From assembly GCA_011799875.1 (NCBI GenBank), contig CM022298.1:493189180-493253179 (forward strand): DNA of 64,000 nucleotides. The letters run 5' to 3'. Of the stretch, positions 12,030 through 23,598 are shown piece after piece. How positions within the stretch are numbered: position 1 is the stretch's first letter; each line of letters starts with the position of its first letter. The notes beneath the pieces were generated by a model. The model saw only the letters and a program-made list of their open reading frames with translations, ran no database searches and was not told where the DNA came from. Made by a program: the position numbers and the translations under genes. The DNA comes from Thinopyrum elongatum. Lineage: Eukaryota; Streptophyta; Magnoliopsida; Poales; Poaceae.

Positions 12030-13340
12030 ATGAAACTTCGGATCAAGTTACTACCGAATCTCGTAGGTCAACCAGAGTACGTTCCGCACCAGAGTGGTAC
12101 GGTAATCCTGTTCTGGAAGTCATGTTACTAGACCATGACGAACCTATGAACTATGAGGAAGCGATGATGAGCCCAGATTCCGATAAATGGCTTGAGGCCA
12201 TGAAATCTGAGATAGGATCCATGTATGAGAACAAAGTATGGACTTTGACTGACTTGCCCGATGATCGGCGAGCCATTGAGAATAAATGGATCTTCAAGAG
12301 GAAGATAGACGCTGATAGTAGTGTTACTATCTACAAAGCTCGAATTGTCACAAAAAGGTTTTCGACAAGTTCAAGGAGTTGACTACAATGAGACCTTCTC
12401 ACCCGTAGCGATGCTTAAGTCTGTCCGAATCATGTTAGCAATTGCCGCATTTTATGATCATGAAATTTGGCAAATGGATGTCAAAACTGCATTCCTTAAT
12501 GGATTTCTTAAAGAAGAGTTGTATATGATGCAACCAGAAGGTTTTGTCGATCCTAAAGGTGCTAGCAAAGTGTGCAAGCTCCAGCAATCCATTTATGGAC
12601 TAGTGCAAGCATCTCAGAGTTGGAATATACGCTTTGATGAAGTGATCAAAGCATATGGTTTTATACAGACGTTTGGAGAAGCCTGTATTTACAAAAGTGA
12701 GTGGGAGCTCTGTAGCATTTCTAATATTATATGTGGATGACATATTGTTGATTGGAAATGATATAGAATTTCTGGATAGCATAAAAGGATACTTGAATAA
12801 GAATTTTTCAATAAAAAGACCTCGGTGAAGCTGCTTAAGTATTGAGCATCAAGATCTATAGGGATAGATCGAGACGCTTAATAGGACTTTCACAAAGCAC
12901 ATACCTTGACAAATTTTTGAAGGAGTTCAAAAAGGGATCAGTCAAAGAAAGAGTTCTTGCCTGTATTCAAGGTATAAAGTTGAGTAAGACTCAAAGCATG
13001 ACCACGGCAGAAGATAGAGAGAGAATGAAAGTCATTCCCTATACCTCAGCCATAGGTTCTATAAAGTATGCCATGCTGTATACCAGACCTATTGTGTACC
13101 TTGCCATGAGTTTGGCATGGGGGTACGATAGTGATCCAGGAATGGATCACAGGACAGCGGTCAAAATTATCCTTAGTTACCTAAGAGGACTAAGGAAATG
13201 TTTCTCGGTTATGGAGGTGACAAAAAGTTCGTCGTAAAGGGTTACGTCGATGCAAGCTTTGACACTAATCCAGATGACGCTAAGTTTCAATCTGGATACA
13301 TATTGAATATGGGAGCAAATTGGCTAGAGTAGCTCCATGC
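12030..13340 (+). pseudogene. A2 reverse transcriptase and truncated RNase H remnants
   Basis: RT blocks: NYEEAMMSPDSDKWLEAM (about 12150), QMDVKTAFLNGF (about 12470), IYGLVQASQSWN (about 12590) and YVDDILLIGND (about 12730). Frameshifts occur near 12350, 12710 and 12830. The RNase H part reads RPIVYLAMSLAWGYDSDPG, then KGYVDASFDTNPDD in another frame, then jumps after SGYIL to the extreme C-terminal DLNVTDPLTKLLSQAKH. The C-terminal half of RNase H is deleted with the same boundary as in element A. Confidence 0.85.
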
Positions 13341-13440
13341 AGAGCATTGTAGACATAGAAATTTGCAAATATACATACGGATCTGAATGTGACAGACCCA
13401 TTGACTAAACTTCTCTCACAAGCAAAACATGATCACACCT

Positions 13441-13623
13441 TAGTACTCTTTGGGTGTTAATCACATGGCGATGTGAACTAGATTACTGACTCTAGTAAAC
13501 CCTTTGGGTGTTGGTCACATGGCGATGCGAACTATGGGTGTTAATCACATGGTGATGTGAACTATTCGTGTTAATCACATGGCGATGTGAACTAGATTAT
13601 TGACTCTAGTGCAAGTGGGAGAC
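13441..13623 (+). repeat. A2 3' untranslated repeats and polypurine tract
   Basis: Four degenerate units of about 35-55 bp built on GTGTTAATCACATGGCGATG, followed by GCAAGTGGGAGAC (polypurine tract, 13612-13623) directly before the 3' LTR. Such repeats before the polypurine tract are familiar from Angela/BARE elements. Confidence 0.75.
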
Positions 13624-15320
13624 TAAAGGAAATATGCCCTAGAGGCAATAATAAAGTTGTTATTTATATTTCCTTATATCATGATAAATGTTTATTATTC
13701 ATGCTAGAATTGTATTAACCGGAAACTTAGTACATGTGTGAATACATAGACAAACAGAGTGTCCTTAGTATGCCTCTACTTGACTAGCTTGTTTATCAAA
13801 GATGGTTATGTTTCCTGACCATAGACATGTGTTGTCATTTGATGAACGGGATCACATCATTAGAGAATGATGTGATGGACAAGACCCATCCATTAGCTTA
13901 GCATAATGATCGTTAAGTTTTATTGCTATTGCTTTCTTCATGACTTATACACATTCCTCTGACTATGAGATTATGCAACTCCCGAATACCGGAGGAACAC
14001 TTTGTGTGCTATCAAACGTCACAACGTAACTGGGTGATTATAAAGATGCTCTACAGGTGTCTCCGAAGGTGTTTGTTGGGTTGGCATAAATCGAGATTAG
14101 GATTTGTCACTCCGAGTATCGGAGAGGTATCTCTGGGCCCTCTCGGTAATGTACATCATATGAAGCCTTGCAAGCAATGTGACTAAAGAGTTAGTTGCAG
14201 GATGATGCATTACGGAACGAGTAAAGAGACTTGCCGGTAACAAGATTGAACTAGGTATGAAGATACTGACGATTGAATCTCGGGCAAGTAACATACCGAT
14301 GACAAAGGGAATGACGTATGTTGTTATGCAGTTTGACCGATAAAGATCTTCGTAGAATATGTAGGAGCCAATATGAGCATCCAGGTTCCGCTATTGGTTA
14401 TTGACCGGAGAAGTGTCTCGGTCATGTCTACATAGTTCTCGAACCCGTAGGGTCCGCACGCTTAACGTTCGATGACGATTTGTATTATGAGTTATGTGTT
14501 TTGATGACCGAAGTTTGTTCGGAGTCCCGGATGAGATCACGGACGTGACGAGGAGTCTCGAAATGGTCAAGACATAAAGATTGATATATTGGAAGGCTAT
14601 ATTCGGATATCGGAATGGTTCCGGAGAAGTTCGGGTATTTTTCGGAGTACCGGGAGGTTATCGGAACCCCCCGGGGAGTTGTTGGGCCTTAGTGGAAAGA
14701 GGAGGCAGCAGCCAAGAGATGGCGTGCGCCCCCCAAGCCCAGTCCGAATTGGACAAGGGGTTGGGGGCGCGGCCCCCCTCTCCCTTCCTTTCCCCCTCTC
14801 CTTTAGGTGGAATCCTACTAGGACTTGGAGTCCTAGTAGGACTCCCCTCTCCCGGCGCGCCTAGCAAGGGCCGGCCGGCCTCCCCCTTCCTCCTTTATAT
14901 ACGGGGGCAGGGGGCACCCTAGGACACACCAAGTTCTCTCTTAACCGTGTGCGGTGCCCCCCTCCACAGTTACACACCTCGGTCATATCGCCGTAGTGCT
15001 TAGGCGAAGCCCTGCGCCGGTAACATCATCAACACCGTCGCCACGTCGTCGTGCTGACGGAACTCTCCCTCATCCTCAACTGGATCAAGATCTCGAGGGA
15101 CGTCATCAAGCTGAACGTGTGCTGAACTCAGAGGTGCCGTACGTTCGGTGCTTGATCGGTTGGATCGCGAAGACGTTCGACTACATCAACCGCGTTAAGC
15201 TAACACCACTTTCGGTCTGTGAGGGTACATGGACATACTCTCCCCTCTCGTTGCTATGCATCTCCTAGGTAGATCTTGCGTGAACGTAGGAAAAATGTTG
15301 AAATTGCACGTTCCCCAACA
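13624..15320 (+). repeat. A2 3' LTR
   Basis: 1697 bp. The first two bases are TA rather than TG (13624-13625; the 5' LTR has TG), and the end is TTCCCCAACA. Compared with the 5' LTR it has an altered stretch at about 14700-14735 and scattered substitutions, so the insertion is not recent. Confidence 0.92.
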
Positions 15321-15325
15321 CTTAA

Positions 15326-15940
15326 TACACTAGATGCATGCTGGATAGCAGTCGATGTGTGGAGTAATAGTAATAGATGCAGGCAGGAGTCGGTCTACTA
15401 ATCTTGGACGTGATGCCTATATAATGATCATTGCCTGGATATCATCATAATTATTTGAAGTTCTATCAATTGCCCAACAGTAATTTGTTTACCCACCGTA
15501 TGCTATTTTTCTCGAGAGAAGCCACTAGTGAAATCTACGGCCCCCGGGTCTATTTTCTCATCATATATTTTCAGTTCTATTTTGCTATTTGCCTTTTTAT
15601 TTATTTGCATCTTTTATTTTCAGATCTATATTTCCAAAAACCCAAAAATACCTCGCTGAATTTTATTTGCTTTTATTTGCATCTATCAATCTACTACAAT
15701 TTATCTCATGTCCGTTTGCCAATTTCTGGCGCCGTTACCCAAAAGGGATTGACAACCCCTTTAACACGTCGGGTTGCAAGTATTTGTTCTTTGTGTGCAG
15801 GTGTTGTTTACGTAGTGTTGCTTGGTTCTCCTACTGGTTCGATAACCTTGGTCTCATCACTGAGGGAAATACCTACCGTTGCTGTGCTGTATCATCCCTT
15901 CCTCTTTGGGGAAATACCGACGTAGTTCAAGCCAACATCA
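15326..15940 (+). repeat. Element B 5' LTR, second part, with internal PBS-like motif
   Basis: The remainder of the 5' LTR after the A2 insertion, ending GCCAACATCA at 15940. It contains AATTTCTGGCGCCGTTAC at 15721-15738, nearly identical to the true primer-site context at 15946-15968. The 3' LTR has the same internal copy at about 34406-34424. Confidence 0.88.
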
Positions 15941-15951
15941 AAAGGAATTTC

Positions 15952-15969
15952 TGGCGCCGTTGCCGGGGA
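15952..15969 (+). other. Element B primer-binding site
   Basis: TGGCGCCGTTGCCGGGGA, 11 bases after the LTR end. It resembles the TGGCGCC-type primer sites of plant gypsy elements. Confidence 0.7.
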
Positions 15970-16217
15970 GACATCATCAACATCTACCAGGTTCCTAATC
16001 ACCAATCTCATCTCCTTGCAATTTACATTATTTGCCATTTGCCTCTCATTTTCATCTCCCCCACCTCACAAAAATTTGCCGTTTCATTCGCCCTCTTTTT
16101 CGTTCGTCGTTTTCTCATCAGATCTGTTTTTTGTGTGCAATGTTGTTTGCTACCTTTGCTTGTGTTACCATGTGCCTTCTATTGGCCTGCATCTTCGCTT
16201 GCTAAAAATCTACCGAT

Positions 16218-16637
16218 ATGGATCCTCATCCACTTGCTAATCTTTTCAAAAGATCTAATTATGTTGAACCAATTGCTAGTGAGTTGAGTGCACTAGATTA
16301 TCTTTATGAAGTTTTGCTTGAGATCTATGAATCTGAAAATTGTGATGAAGTGTTAAACGAAGAAATTTATAAAGTGATTCATGATAGCTCCTTGAATGAA
16401 AAGCATGATTGCAATGATGTTATTATAAGTTCTATTAATGTCAATTATGTTAATAATTTGCAAAACCCCAAGCTTGGGGATGCTAATATTGCTATGTCCA
16501 CTACTTATTGCAATGATCATGATTGGGGTGATAATGAGTCTTATGATCTTGGAAATTTATTTAAGCCTCATGATGAATATGCTTGCGATAATATTAAAAG
16601 TGGGTTTGGAAGAGTGTCAACTTTAGCTAAAAAATAA
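16218..16637 (+). CDS. Hypothetical protein in the internal region of element B
   Basis: An open frame of 139 codons starting MDPHPLANLFKRSNY, acidic and Asn/Asp-rich. I see no zinc knuckle, protease, RT or integrase motif. Its position right after the primer site is where gag would begin, so it may be a degenerate or replaced gag-like leader protein in a non-autonomous family. A frame of similar composition (Cys- and Asp-rich) follows at 16702-17061. Function not recognised, and it may be a remnant. Confidence 0.4.
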   Translation: MDPHPLANLFKRSNYVEPIASELSALDYLYEVLLEIYESENCDEVLNEEIYKVIHDSSLNEKHDCNDVIISSINVNYVNNLQNPKLGDANIAMSTTYCNDHDWGDNESYDLGNLFKPHDEYACDNIKSGFGRVSTLAKK

Positions 16638-19529
16638 TCCCACATATTTAGAGGGTGTTTAATCTTATGAAATTTTTGATAAAAGTGGGATTGGAGAGGT
16701 CATGACTTTAGTTGATGTTAATCCCACTATATTGGAAGAGTGTCAACTTTGCATGCATGTGGATCATGAAGAGAAAATTTTATATGATAGCTATATTGTT
16801 GAATTTGAATATGATCCCACATGTAATTGTTATGATAGAGGAAAATATGGTTGTGAAAATTTTCATATTACTAAATTACCACTCTTCATGTTGAGACTGC
16901 TATTGTTTCTTTCTTCTTCCTTGCATATGCTAGATCTTGCTTGTCTTGCTAATTTGTTTTCCTATAAAATTCCTATGCATAGGAAGTATGTTAGACTTAA
17001 ATGTGTTTGTCACATGTCCTATGATGCTCCCTTTGTGTTTCAATTATTATCTTTCTTGTGAGCATCATTTAAATCTTATGCCTAGCTAAGGGCGTAAAAC
17101 GATAGCGCTTGTTGGGAGGCAACCCAATGAATAAACTTTATTTTTGTCTTTTTCTTTCTATTCTTGAGTGTTTGCACAATTATGCTACTGTTATGATTGT
17201 ATTTTTTGTGTTTTAATTAGTGTTTGTGCCAAGTAAAGCCTTTGGGATAGCTTTGGTGATAGTTGATTTGATCTTGTTGGAAAACATAAACTATTTTGTC
17301 CAGTAAAATAATTTTCAAAATTCACAGAAGTGACAAAAAATTCTGAAGTTTTTACACAAGATTCATATACAAATTTCCTCTGTTGTACTAATTTATCAGA
17401 AGTTTGGAGTTACAGAAGTATGAGAACAATTCGCATCTTTACAGACTGTTCTGTTTTTCTTTGCATTGTGTGCTTATTTTGATGAATCTATGGTTTTTAT
17501 TGGGGGGTATGAGCCATGGTAAAGTTAGAATACAGTAGGTATAATGCAAGAACAAAACTTGAATGGGTTTTCTACAATACTTAAAGTAAAGATTGGTTTT
17601 CTTATACTAACAGATCTCACGAAGGTTTTGTTAAGTTTTGTGTGATTGAAGTTTTCAAGTTTTGGGTGAGATCACGATGGATGAAGGAATAAGGAGTAAG
17701 AAGAGCCTAAGCTTGGGGATGACCCATGGCACCCCAAGCCATTATCCAAAGAGAAGCAAGCAAATAAGCTTGGGGATGCCCGAGTGGCATCCCCTCTTTC
17801 TTCTAACGACCATCGGTATTTTACTTGGAGCTATATTTTTATTCGTCACATATCATGAGTTTTGCTTGGAGCGTCTTGTATGATATTAGTCTTTGCTTGT
17901 TTTGCTTTTTATTTTAAGTCATGAATCCTTGTTGGACACACCTATTTGAGGGAGCCAAAATTATGCTATGACTTGTTAGAATTGCTCTCTATGCTTCACT
18001 TAAATCTTTATGAGCTATGGAATTGCTCTAGTGCTTCATTTATATCTTTTTGAGCACGGTGTGCTTTAGTATTTTTGAAGAAATGCTCTCATGCTTCACT
18101 TAGATTTATTTGAGAGTTAGTAAATTTTTTTAAAAACTCTCTCTTGCTTCACTTAAATTATTTTGAGAGAAGAAAATTTTATGCTCATGTTCTTCACTTA
18201 GATTTGTTTGAACTATCAAAAGCAACATATAAAATTAGTCCCAAAGTGATAGATATCCAAGAGGGATATAATAAAAACTTTCATGAAGATCATTGGACAA
18301 AATAAACTTGATTCCTTGTAATAGTTTTGCGATATGTTGATATAATATGTGAGTCATGTTGATGAGTAATTATGCTTTAGTAAGAATATTGGTGTTAAGG
18401 TTTGTGATTCCCTATGCAAGCACGAAAGTCAATAGTTATGCAATGAAATTACATCCTACTTGTAGTGCATTATTCGGTCTTAGTTATGCTTAATGCTCGC
18501 TTATGAGATTTTTCGTTTCTTGGTTGGATGCTTCTCAATCTTTTGCTAGCCTTCATTTGCACTAAGTATGATCACTACTTGTGCATCCAAAACCCTTAAG
18601 CCAGTTTTGCCATATGAGTCCACTATACCTACCTATATGCGGTATTTCCGTGCCGTTCTAAGCAAATTTGTATGTGCCATCTCTAATTTCAAAATAAATT
18701 TCTCTTTTGTGTGCTCGTACCGCTCATGAAACGGTAGGGGGTGGCTGATATATTTCCATGCTAGATGTGTTATTCTCAAGATGAGTGTTTATTCACTTGT
18801 CAATGCACGAGAGTACGGGAAAGGTATTAGGGATGCCCAGTCCCGAAATGAAAAAATGAATTTACTTTATGTTGTCAAATAATAAATTCCTTGGAAAGTG
18901 TTGGTATGGAGGGCACCCGTGGATACGGCTAGCCATGGAAAGTGAAAGTATGGTGGAAAAAGGAATAAACTTTATTTTCTGTTTGGGAACCACCTATGAT
19001 ATATCTAGCATGGAAAGTATTGGGAACTACTCGATCGTTTTCGTTGACAGGAAAAGCATGCTACCCAAAATGTTTTATCTCTACTTTTTTCGCTTTGAGC
19101 TCTGGCACCTCTACAAATTCCTACTTCCCTCTGCGAAGGGCCTTTCTTTTACTTTATGCAATTTTTATTTTGAGTCTCCATCTTCTCTTATAAAGCACCA
19201 ACTAAGGGGCACTATGATCGTACTTGAGCATTGGGTGTAGCTAATATGCGAGTGTGTTTCATGAATGGATCAATGATTGAGCATAATGGGCTAGGGATAA
19301 CTTGCTTTAGTGTTGATATTTTGAAAGACATGGTTGCTTGTTGATATGCTTGAGTATTGAAATCTTCATGTCAAAACTAGACTATTGCTTTGAATCATAT
19401 AAAAGTCCAAATGTCCATGCTACAAAGAAAAGAATATGTGATGAACATGTTAGGCAGCATTCCACATCAAAAATTCTGTTTTTATCATTTACCTACTCGA
19501 GGACGAGCAGGAATTAAGCTTGGGGATGC
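16638..19529 (+). other. Element B internal non-coding region with repeated polypurine-like motifs
   Basis: About 2.9 kb without pol domains. Short frames at 16702-17061 and 18869-19240 show no recognisable domain. The motif AAGCTTGGGGATG occurs at 16469, 17709 and 17765, and at 19516 (TTAAGCTTGGGGATGC), where it is the true polypurine tract directly before the 3' LTR. The stretch 17990-18200 holds degenerate repeats around ATGCTTCACTTAGAT. The absence of gag-pol implies mobilisation by an autonomous partner. Confidence 0.7.
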
Positions 19530-20300
19530 TGATACGTCTCCAAAGTATCTATAATTTTTTATTGTTCCATGTTGTTATATTATCATTCTTGGATGTTTTA
19601 CAATCATTTTATAGAAACTTTATATCATTTGTTGGGACTAACCTATTGACATAGTGCCCAGTGGCAGTTGCTGTTTTTTGCTTGTTTTTTACTTCGCAGG
19701 AAATCAATACCAAACGGAGTCCAAACGCAGCGAAACTTTTTGGTGATTTTTTCTGGACCAGAAGACACAAGTTGGGCCAAGAAAGTACCTGAGGGGGGCT
19801 CCGAGGGGAGCACAACCCACCAGGGCGCGCCTGGGGGCCTAGGCGCGCCCAGGTGGGTTGTGCCCACCCCGGCCACCTCCTGCACCGCCTCTTGGCTCTA
19901 TAAATACCCCAATATTCCAGAAACCCTAGGGGAGTCGACGAAAATCAATTCCAGCCGCCGCAAGTTCCAGAAACCACAGATCCAATCTAGACACCATCAC
20001 GGAGGGGTTCATCATCCTCATTGGTGCCTCTCCGATGATGTGTGAGTAGTTCATTGTAGACCTACGGGTCCGTAGGCAGTAGCTAGATGGCTTCCTCTCT
20101 CTCTTTTGATTCTAAATACAATGGTATCTTGGAGATCTATTTGATGTAACTCTTTTTTGCGATGTGTTTGTTGGTATCCGATGAACTTTGAGTTTATGAT
20201 CAGATCTATGTTTTTATCCATGAAAGTTATTTGAGTCTTTTGATCTCTTATATGCATGATTACTTATAGCCTCGTATTTCTTCTTCGAATCTTTGGTTTA
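19530..20300 (+). repeat. Element B 3' LTR, first part
   Basis: Starts TGATACGTCTCCAAAG right after the polypurine tract. It is interrupted at 20300 by element C, whose target duplication is GTTTA (20296-20300 / 33789-33793). The intact junction GGTTTAGTTATGCC is visible in the 5' LTR near 6600. Confidence 0.92.
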
Positions 20301-20801
20301 TGTTAAGGATATAACTCCGAGGCATGACCTGCCCAGGAGGGGCCGGGTCATACTGTTGGCGGCTTAAGGCGAGAAGGCCCAAGAAGACTAAAGGCCCAAG
20401 ACCCGGAGGTGATTTAAGGCCCGAAGGTGTGAACCTCCATATAGTGACTTGTTCTGTAAGGAAGGTTAAGTTAGAAACTGAGCCGGTCATGTTTGTGTGA
20501 GCTGGACGGGACTCTGTAAGTCGCCGGGCCTCGACCTGTATATAAAGGGGTGACACGGCGGCGGGTAATGTCAAGAATCAACAAGTCGAGAACTAGGTCA
20601 AGCATATTTGCTCCCTTGTAATCGAAACCCAAGCAATACAACTAAGAGCAGGACGTAGGCTTTTACCTCGTTGAGAGGAGCCGAACCTGGGTAAATTCCT
20701 TGTGTCCTTTGTCCCGTTCAACCCCTTCAAGCTAACCTAGTTGTGATGGCTCCACACCTAAGTCCTTTTGCTAGGACATCTGCCGTGACAAATCCATGAC
20801 A
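20301..20801 (+). repeat. Element C 5' LTR
   Basis: 501 bp, TGTTAAGGAT to ATCCATGACA, with TATA box TATATAAA at 20539-20546 (same motif at about 33526-33533 in the 3' LTR). Confidence 0.92.
20539..20546 (+). promoter_or_regulatory. TATA box of element C 5' LTR
   Basis: CTGTATATAAAGGGG in the LTR, about 260 bp before its end. It is conserved in the 3' LTR. Confidence 0.65.
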
Positions 20802-20802
20802 G

Positions 20803-20820
20803 TTGGCGCCCACCGTGGGG
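20803..20820 (+). other. Element C primer-binding site
   Basis: TTGGCGCCCACCGTGGGG begins one base after the LTR, where a gypsy primer site is expected. Confidence 0.7.
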
Positions 20821-20880
20821 CTCTCGCACAGTGGTTTCGAGTTCTTGAAGGGCAACTTCTCAGGGATCAAGGGATACGCC

Positions 20881-23598
20881 ATGGGCCGGATGACCAAGAG
20901 TCGCCGCGGCAAGATCTACATCGACGACGCTGGATGGGGTCCGGAGGCCGATTCAATCGAATACGGGTACCGGGTCCCCTTCGGTGGTATCCATGTTTTC
21001 ATCAGCAAGATTGGTGAGCATGAGCCTGAGCCGGAAGTCTGCGCTGACACCATTGAGACGGCTCGGCGCGCGAGACCGGCCAAGGTTCAAGCCACCAGAG
21101 TCCAACCCGCCAAGATTCAACCCGCCCAGAAGCATGTCTTCGTCGACTTTGTCCATGGAGCGGATCTCGAGGAAGACTATGTGTCCTGTGGTGAGACGGC
21201 CATCTACTCAGGTGATGAGTCCTCAACCGGCGAAACACAGTCGATCTATCAACTGCAAGATGGCGGGCTTGGGGGCTGTTCCGATGGCGACAGTATTTCG
21301 GACTCCTATGAGCCACCAAACAGGGCAGCTATATTCATGGCCGGGACGCAGCAGATGGTGCACTCATCAACCGCTGCAGCGATGACCTCCGGTTCAACGG
21401 CTGCTGCAACGGCTGGCGCGACCGGCTCTGCGAGTTCGCCGGCTCAAGTTTTATCCGAGCTCTTGGATGCTTTGGCAACGTTGCTAGCGGCAGAGGTGAC
21501 CCCGACGACTCAGGCACAACATAATGCGGAAGTTGCAAAGCTAAGGGATGAAATAGCTCGGGCTAAAGAGGAACTTAATGCTGAGAACGTCAGGATGACT
21601 GCAGAATGGACCGGCCTAGAAGCTGAAACACAGAGGGTAAGGGCCGAGGCTTTTCGCTTAAGTCTAGATCAGAACGCGTCAAATGCTGTGATGCGGAGGA
21701 GGCACCAGAGCCGCTTGCCACCGCAATTCGAGGGGAGGAATCTTTTTATCACACCTGGAGCAGGGCCAAGTAATCCGCCCGGTGAGACCCGGGTTGATGA
21801 AGCACCGGCAACCGGGGCGGCGGCTCAGCATCGTATTGCAGAACCGCCCTGTGTGAACTTGACCCCTCCTCAGCAGGTGCAGACACCCCCGGGTCATTAC
21901 TCCAACCCACTGGATAATATGATTGCCGCAGCCTCACGGCTGGCGGCCCTCCCAATTGAAGGTGAGTCACCAGTTGCGATAGAGGCCCGCAACGCTGTGG
22001 AACTTCTTAAGACAGCGGTGACCCAGCAAGCAGCTTATTCCTACAGCCATGAGCGAATCCATTCGACTCCGCGACCGAGCCGAAGCTACAGCCGGCGCAT
22101 GGAGTCGCCGACGGTTTCCAGCAGTGAACAGCGTCGTAACCCGCCCCAGGGGCGAGGCCCAACCCCGTGGCGCTGTTAATGTTCAGGTTCTAACAGATCA
22201 AGCCAGAGCGCGCCAAGAGGCGGAGCTGGCAGCTCAGTTAGCGGCTCTTAGACAGCCTCAGTTAAACCCTTCTATGTCTGTAGAAGCGGGAGTGACCTCT
22301 CGGTCAGTCGGAGTGCCCTGTCTGGTGCAGGCTCTACGCAATGAGCGTTTGCCCAAGGATTTCAAGGGCCCTCGAAAAGTACCCAACTACACTATGGATC
22401 AGCCTCCGGATGCTTGGATTGAAAGCTACGAGTTGGCTATGGAGATGTTGGATGTTAACGATGTTGTGTGCGCCAAATATTTCACCATGATGTTGGATGG
22501 GCCGGCTCGCACCTGGCTAAAGGGATTGCCCCCTAATTCCATCAACTCATGGACTGAATTGAAGGCGCGTTTCATTCAGAATTTTAAGGACACATGTAAG
22601 CAGCCTCTGTCGATTATCGACCTAGACACTTGCATCCAGCGTGAGGACGAGTCAACCGCCCATTGGGTTCGCCGGGTCTCAGCTATCATCCACTCATCGG
22701 ATAGTATCAACGCTGGTTCTGCTGTTTTAATTTGGGAGAAAAATTGCCGGTTTATTCCCCTCAAACAGAAGCTAGGGCAGCTTAAATGTCATTGCAATGA
22801 CATGGGAGAGCTCATGACAGCTCTTATCAAATATTACGACTCTAATAATACTAAGGATCCGGGGTCCGATGAAGAGAAGTCCAACAAGGGGAAGAAAAAC
22901 GGTAATGGGAAAGGGCAGCAGTCCAACATGCCAGGTCATAATCAAGGTAATAATGGTAAGCGCAAACAGCCCGATGGCGGGTCAGATTTTGTGGCCAATA
23001 CCAACGCCCAAAATAACGGTCAACATCACAGAGGGAAACCACCCCCCGTACCGGAGGGTCAGGAATTAACCTTGAGGCCGAATTGAACCGGCCCTGCCCA
23101 AAGCATAGTTATCCGGATAAGCCGTCGACCTACCTGTGGAAAGATTGTCATATCATGAGGGAGTATAGGAATTCAAACCTTCACCGGGACCACAATAATG
23201 GTAACGGCCCGCACGGCGGGTCAAGCTCCGGTTCTCACGGGCCCGGCTTTGGAGGTGGCGGCTCAAACTTTGGATTTCAGGGCCAGAGCAATCAAGGCGG
23301 TTTTAATCAGCAGCCCAGTCAAGGCAATCAGCAGCAGCAGTCCGGGTATCAAAGTAATCCAAAGCAGTTAAGTAGTGGTCAATATCATGTTTTCACCATG
23401 AACCTGTGCAAACGAGATCAGAAGGTTCACAAGCGAGCGGTCAGTGTGGTTGAGCCGGCGGTCCCTCGATACTTACGATGGTCAGAACAGCCAATTGTAT
23501 GGAGCCGTGAGGATCATCCGCCCCGGGTTGACAATCCGGGTCTGTTGGCTTTGGTGGTAGCCCCTCAAGTTGGAGGCTACAAGTTACTAAGGTGCTGA
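20881..23598 (+). pseudogene. Element C gag (frameshifted)
   Basis: The probable start is MGRMTKSRRGKIYIDDAGW (20881). The N-terminal frame runs to 22179, with an Ala-rich and then a coiled-coil-like segment (AKLRDEIARAKEELNAEN, about 21530). The frame then shifts near 22150. The next frame (to 23086) holds the retrotransposon gag core, for example DAWIESYELAMEMLD and FIQNFKDTCKQP (about 22410-22600). A further shift near 23085 leads to CPKHSYPDKPSTYLWKDCH, a likely zinc-binding segment, and a Gly/Gln/Asn-rich tail. In an intact element this is the capsid/nucleocapsid protein. At least two frame changes make it a pseudogene unless recoding occurs. Confidence 0.85.

Larger units (their letters stand above)
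6822..15320 (+). mobile_element. Copia LTR retrotransposon A2 (Angela/BARE1/WIS type), complete structure, coding dead
   Basis: A structurally complete 8.5 kb element with 5' LTR 6822-8519, primer site from 8521, gag-pol 9779-13340, polypurine tract 13612-13623 and 3' LTR 13624-15320. It is flanked by the exact 5 bp duplication CTTAA (6817-6821 and 15321-15325). The empty site, with a single CTTAA, is visible in the other LTR of B near 34005-34010, which proves the insertion. It is closely related to element A, in opposite orientation. Confidence 0.95.

Noticed and set aside
15431..16287. ORFs of 164 and 232 codons rich in Phe, Leu and Cys
   Set aside because: They run across the LTR end and primer site of B in T-rich DNA. 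No plausible protein.
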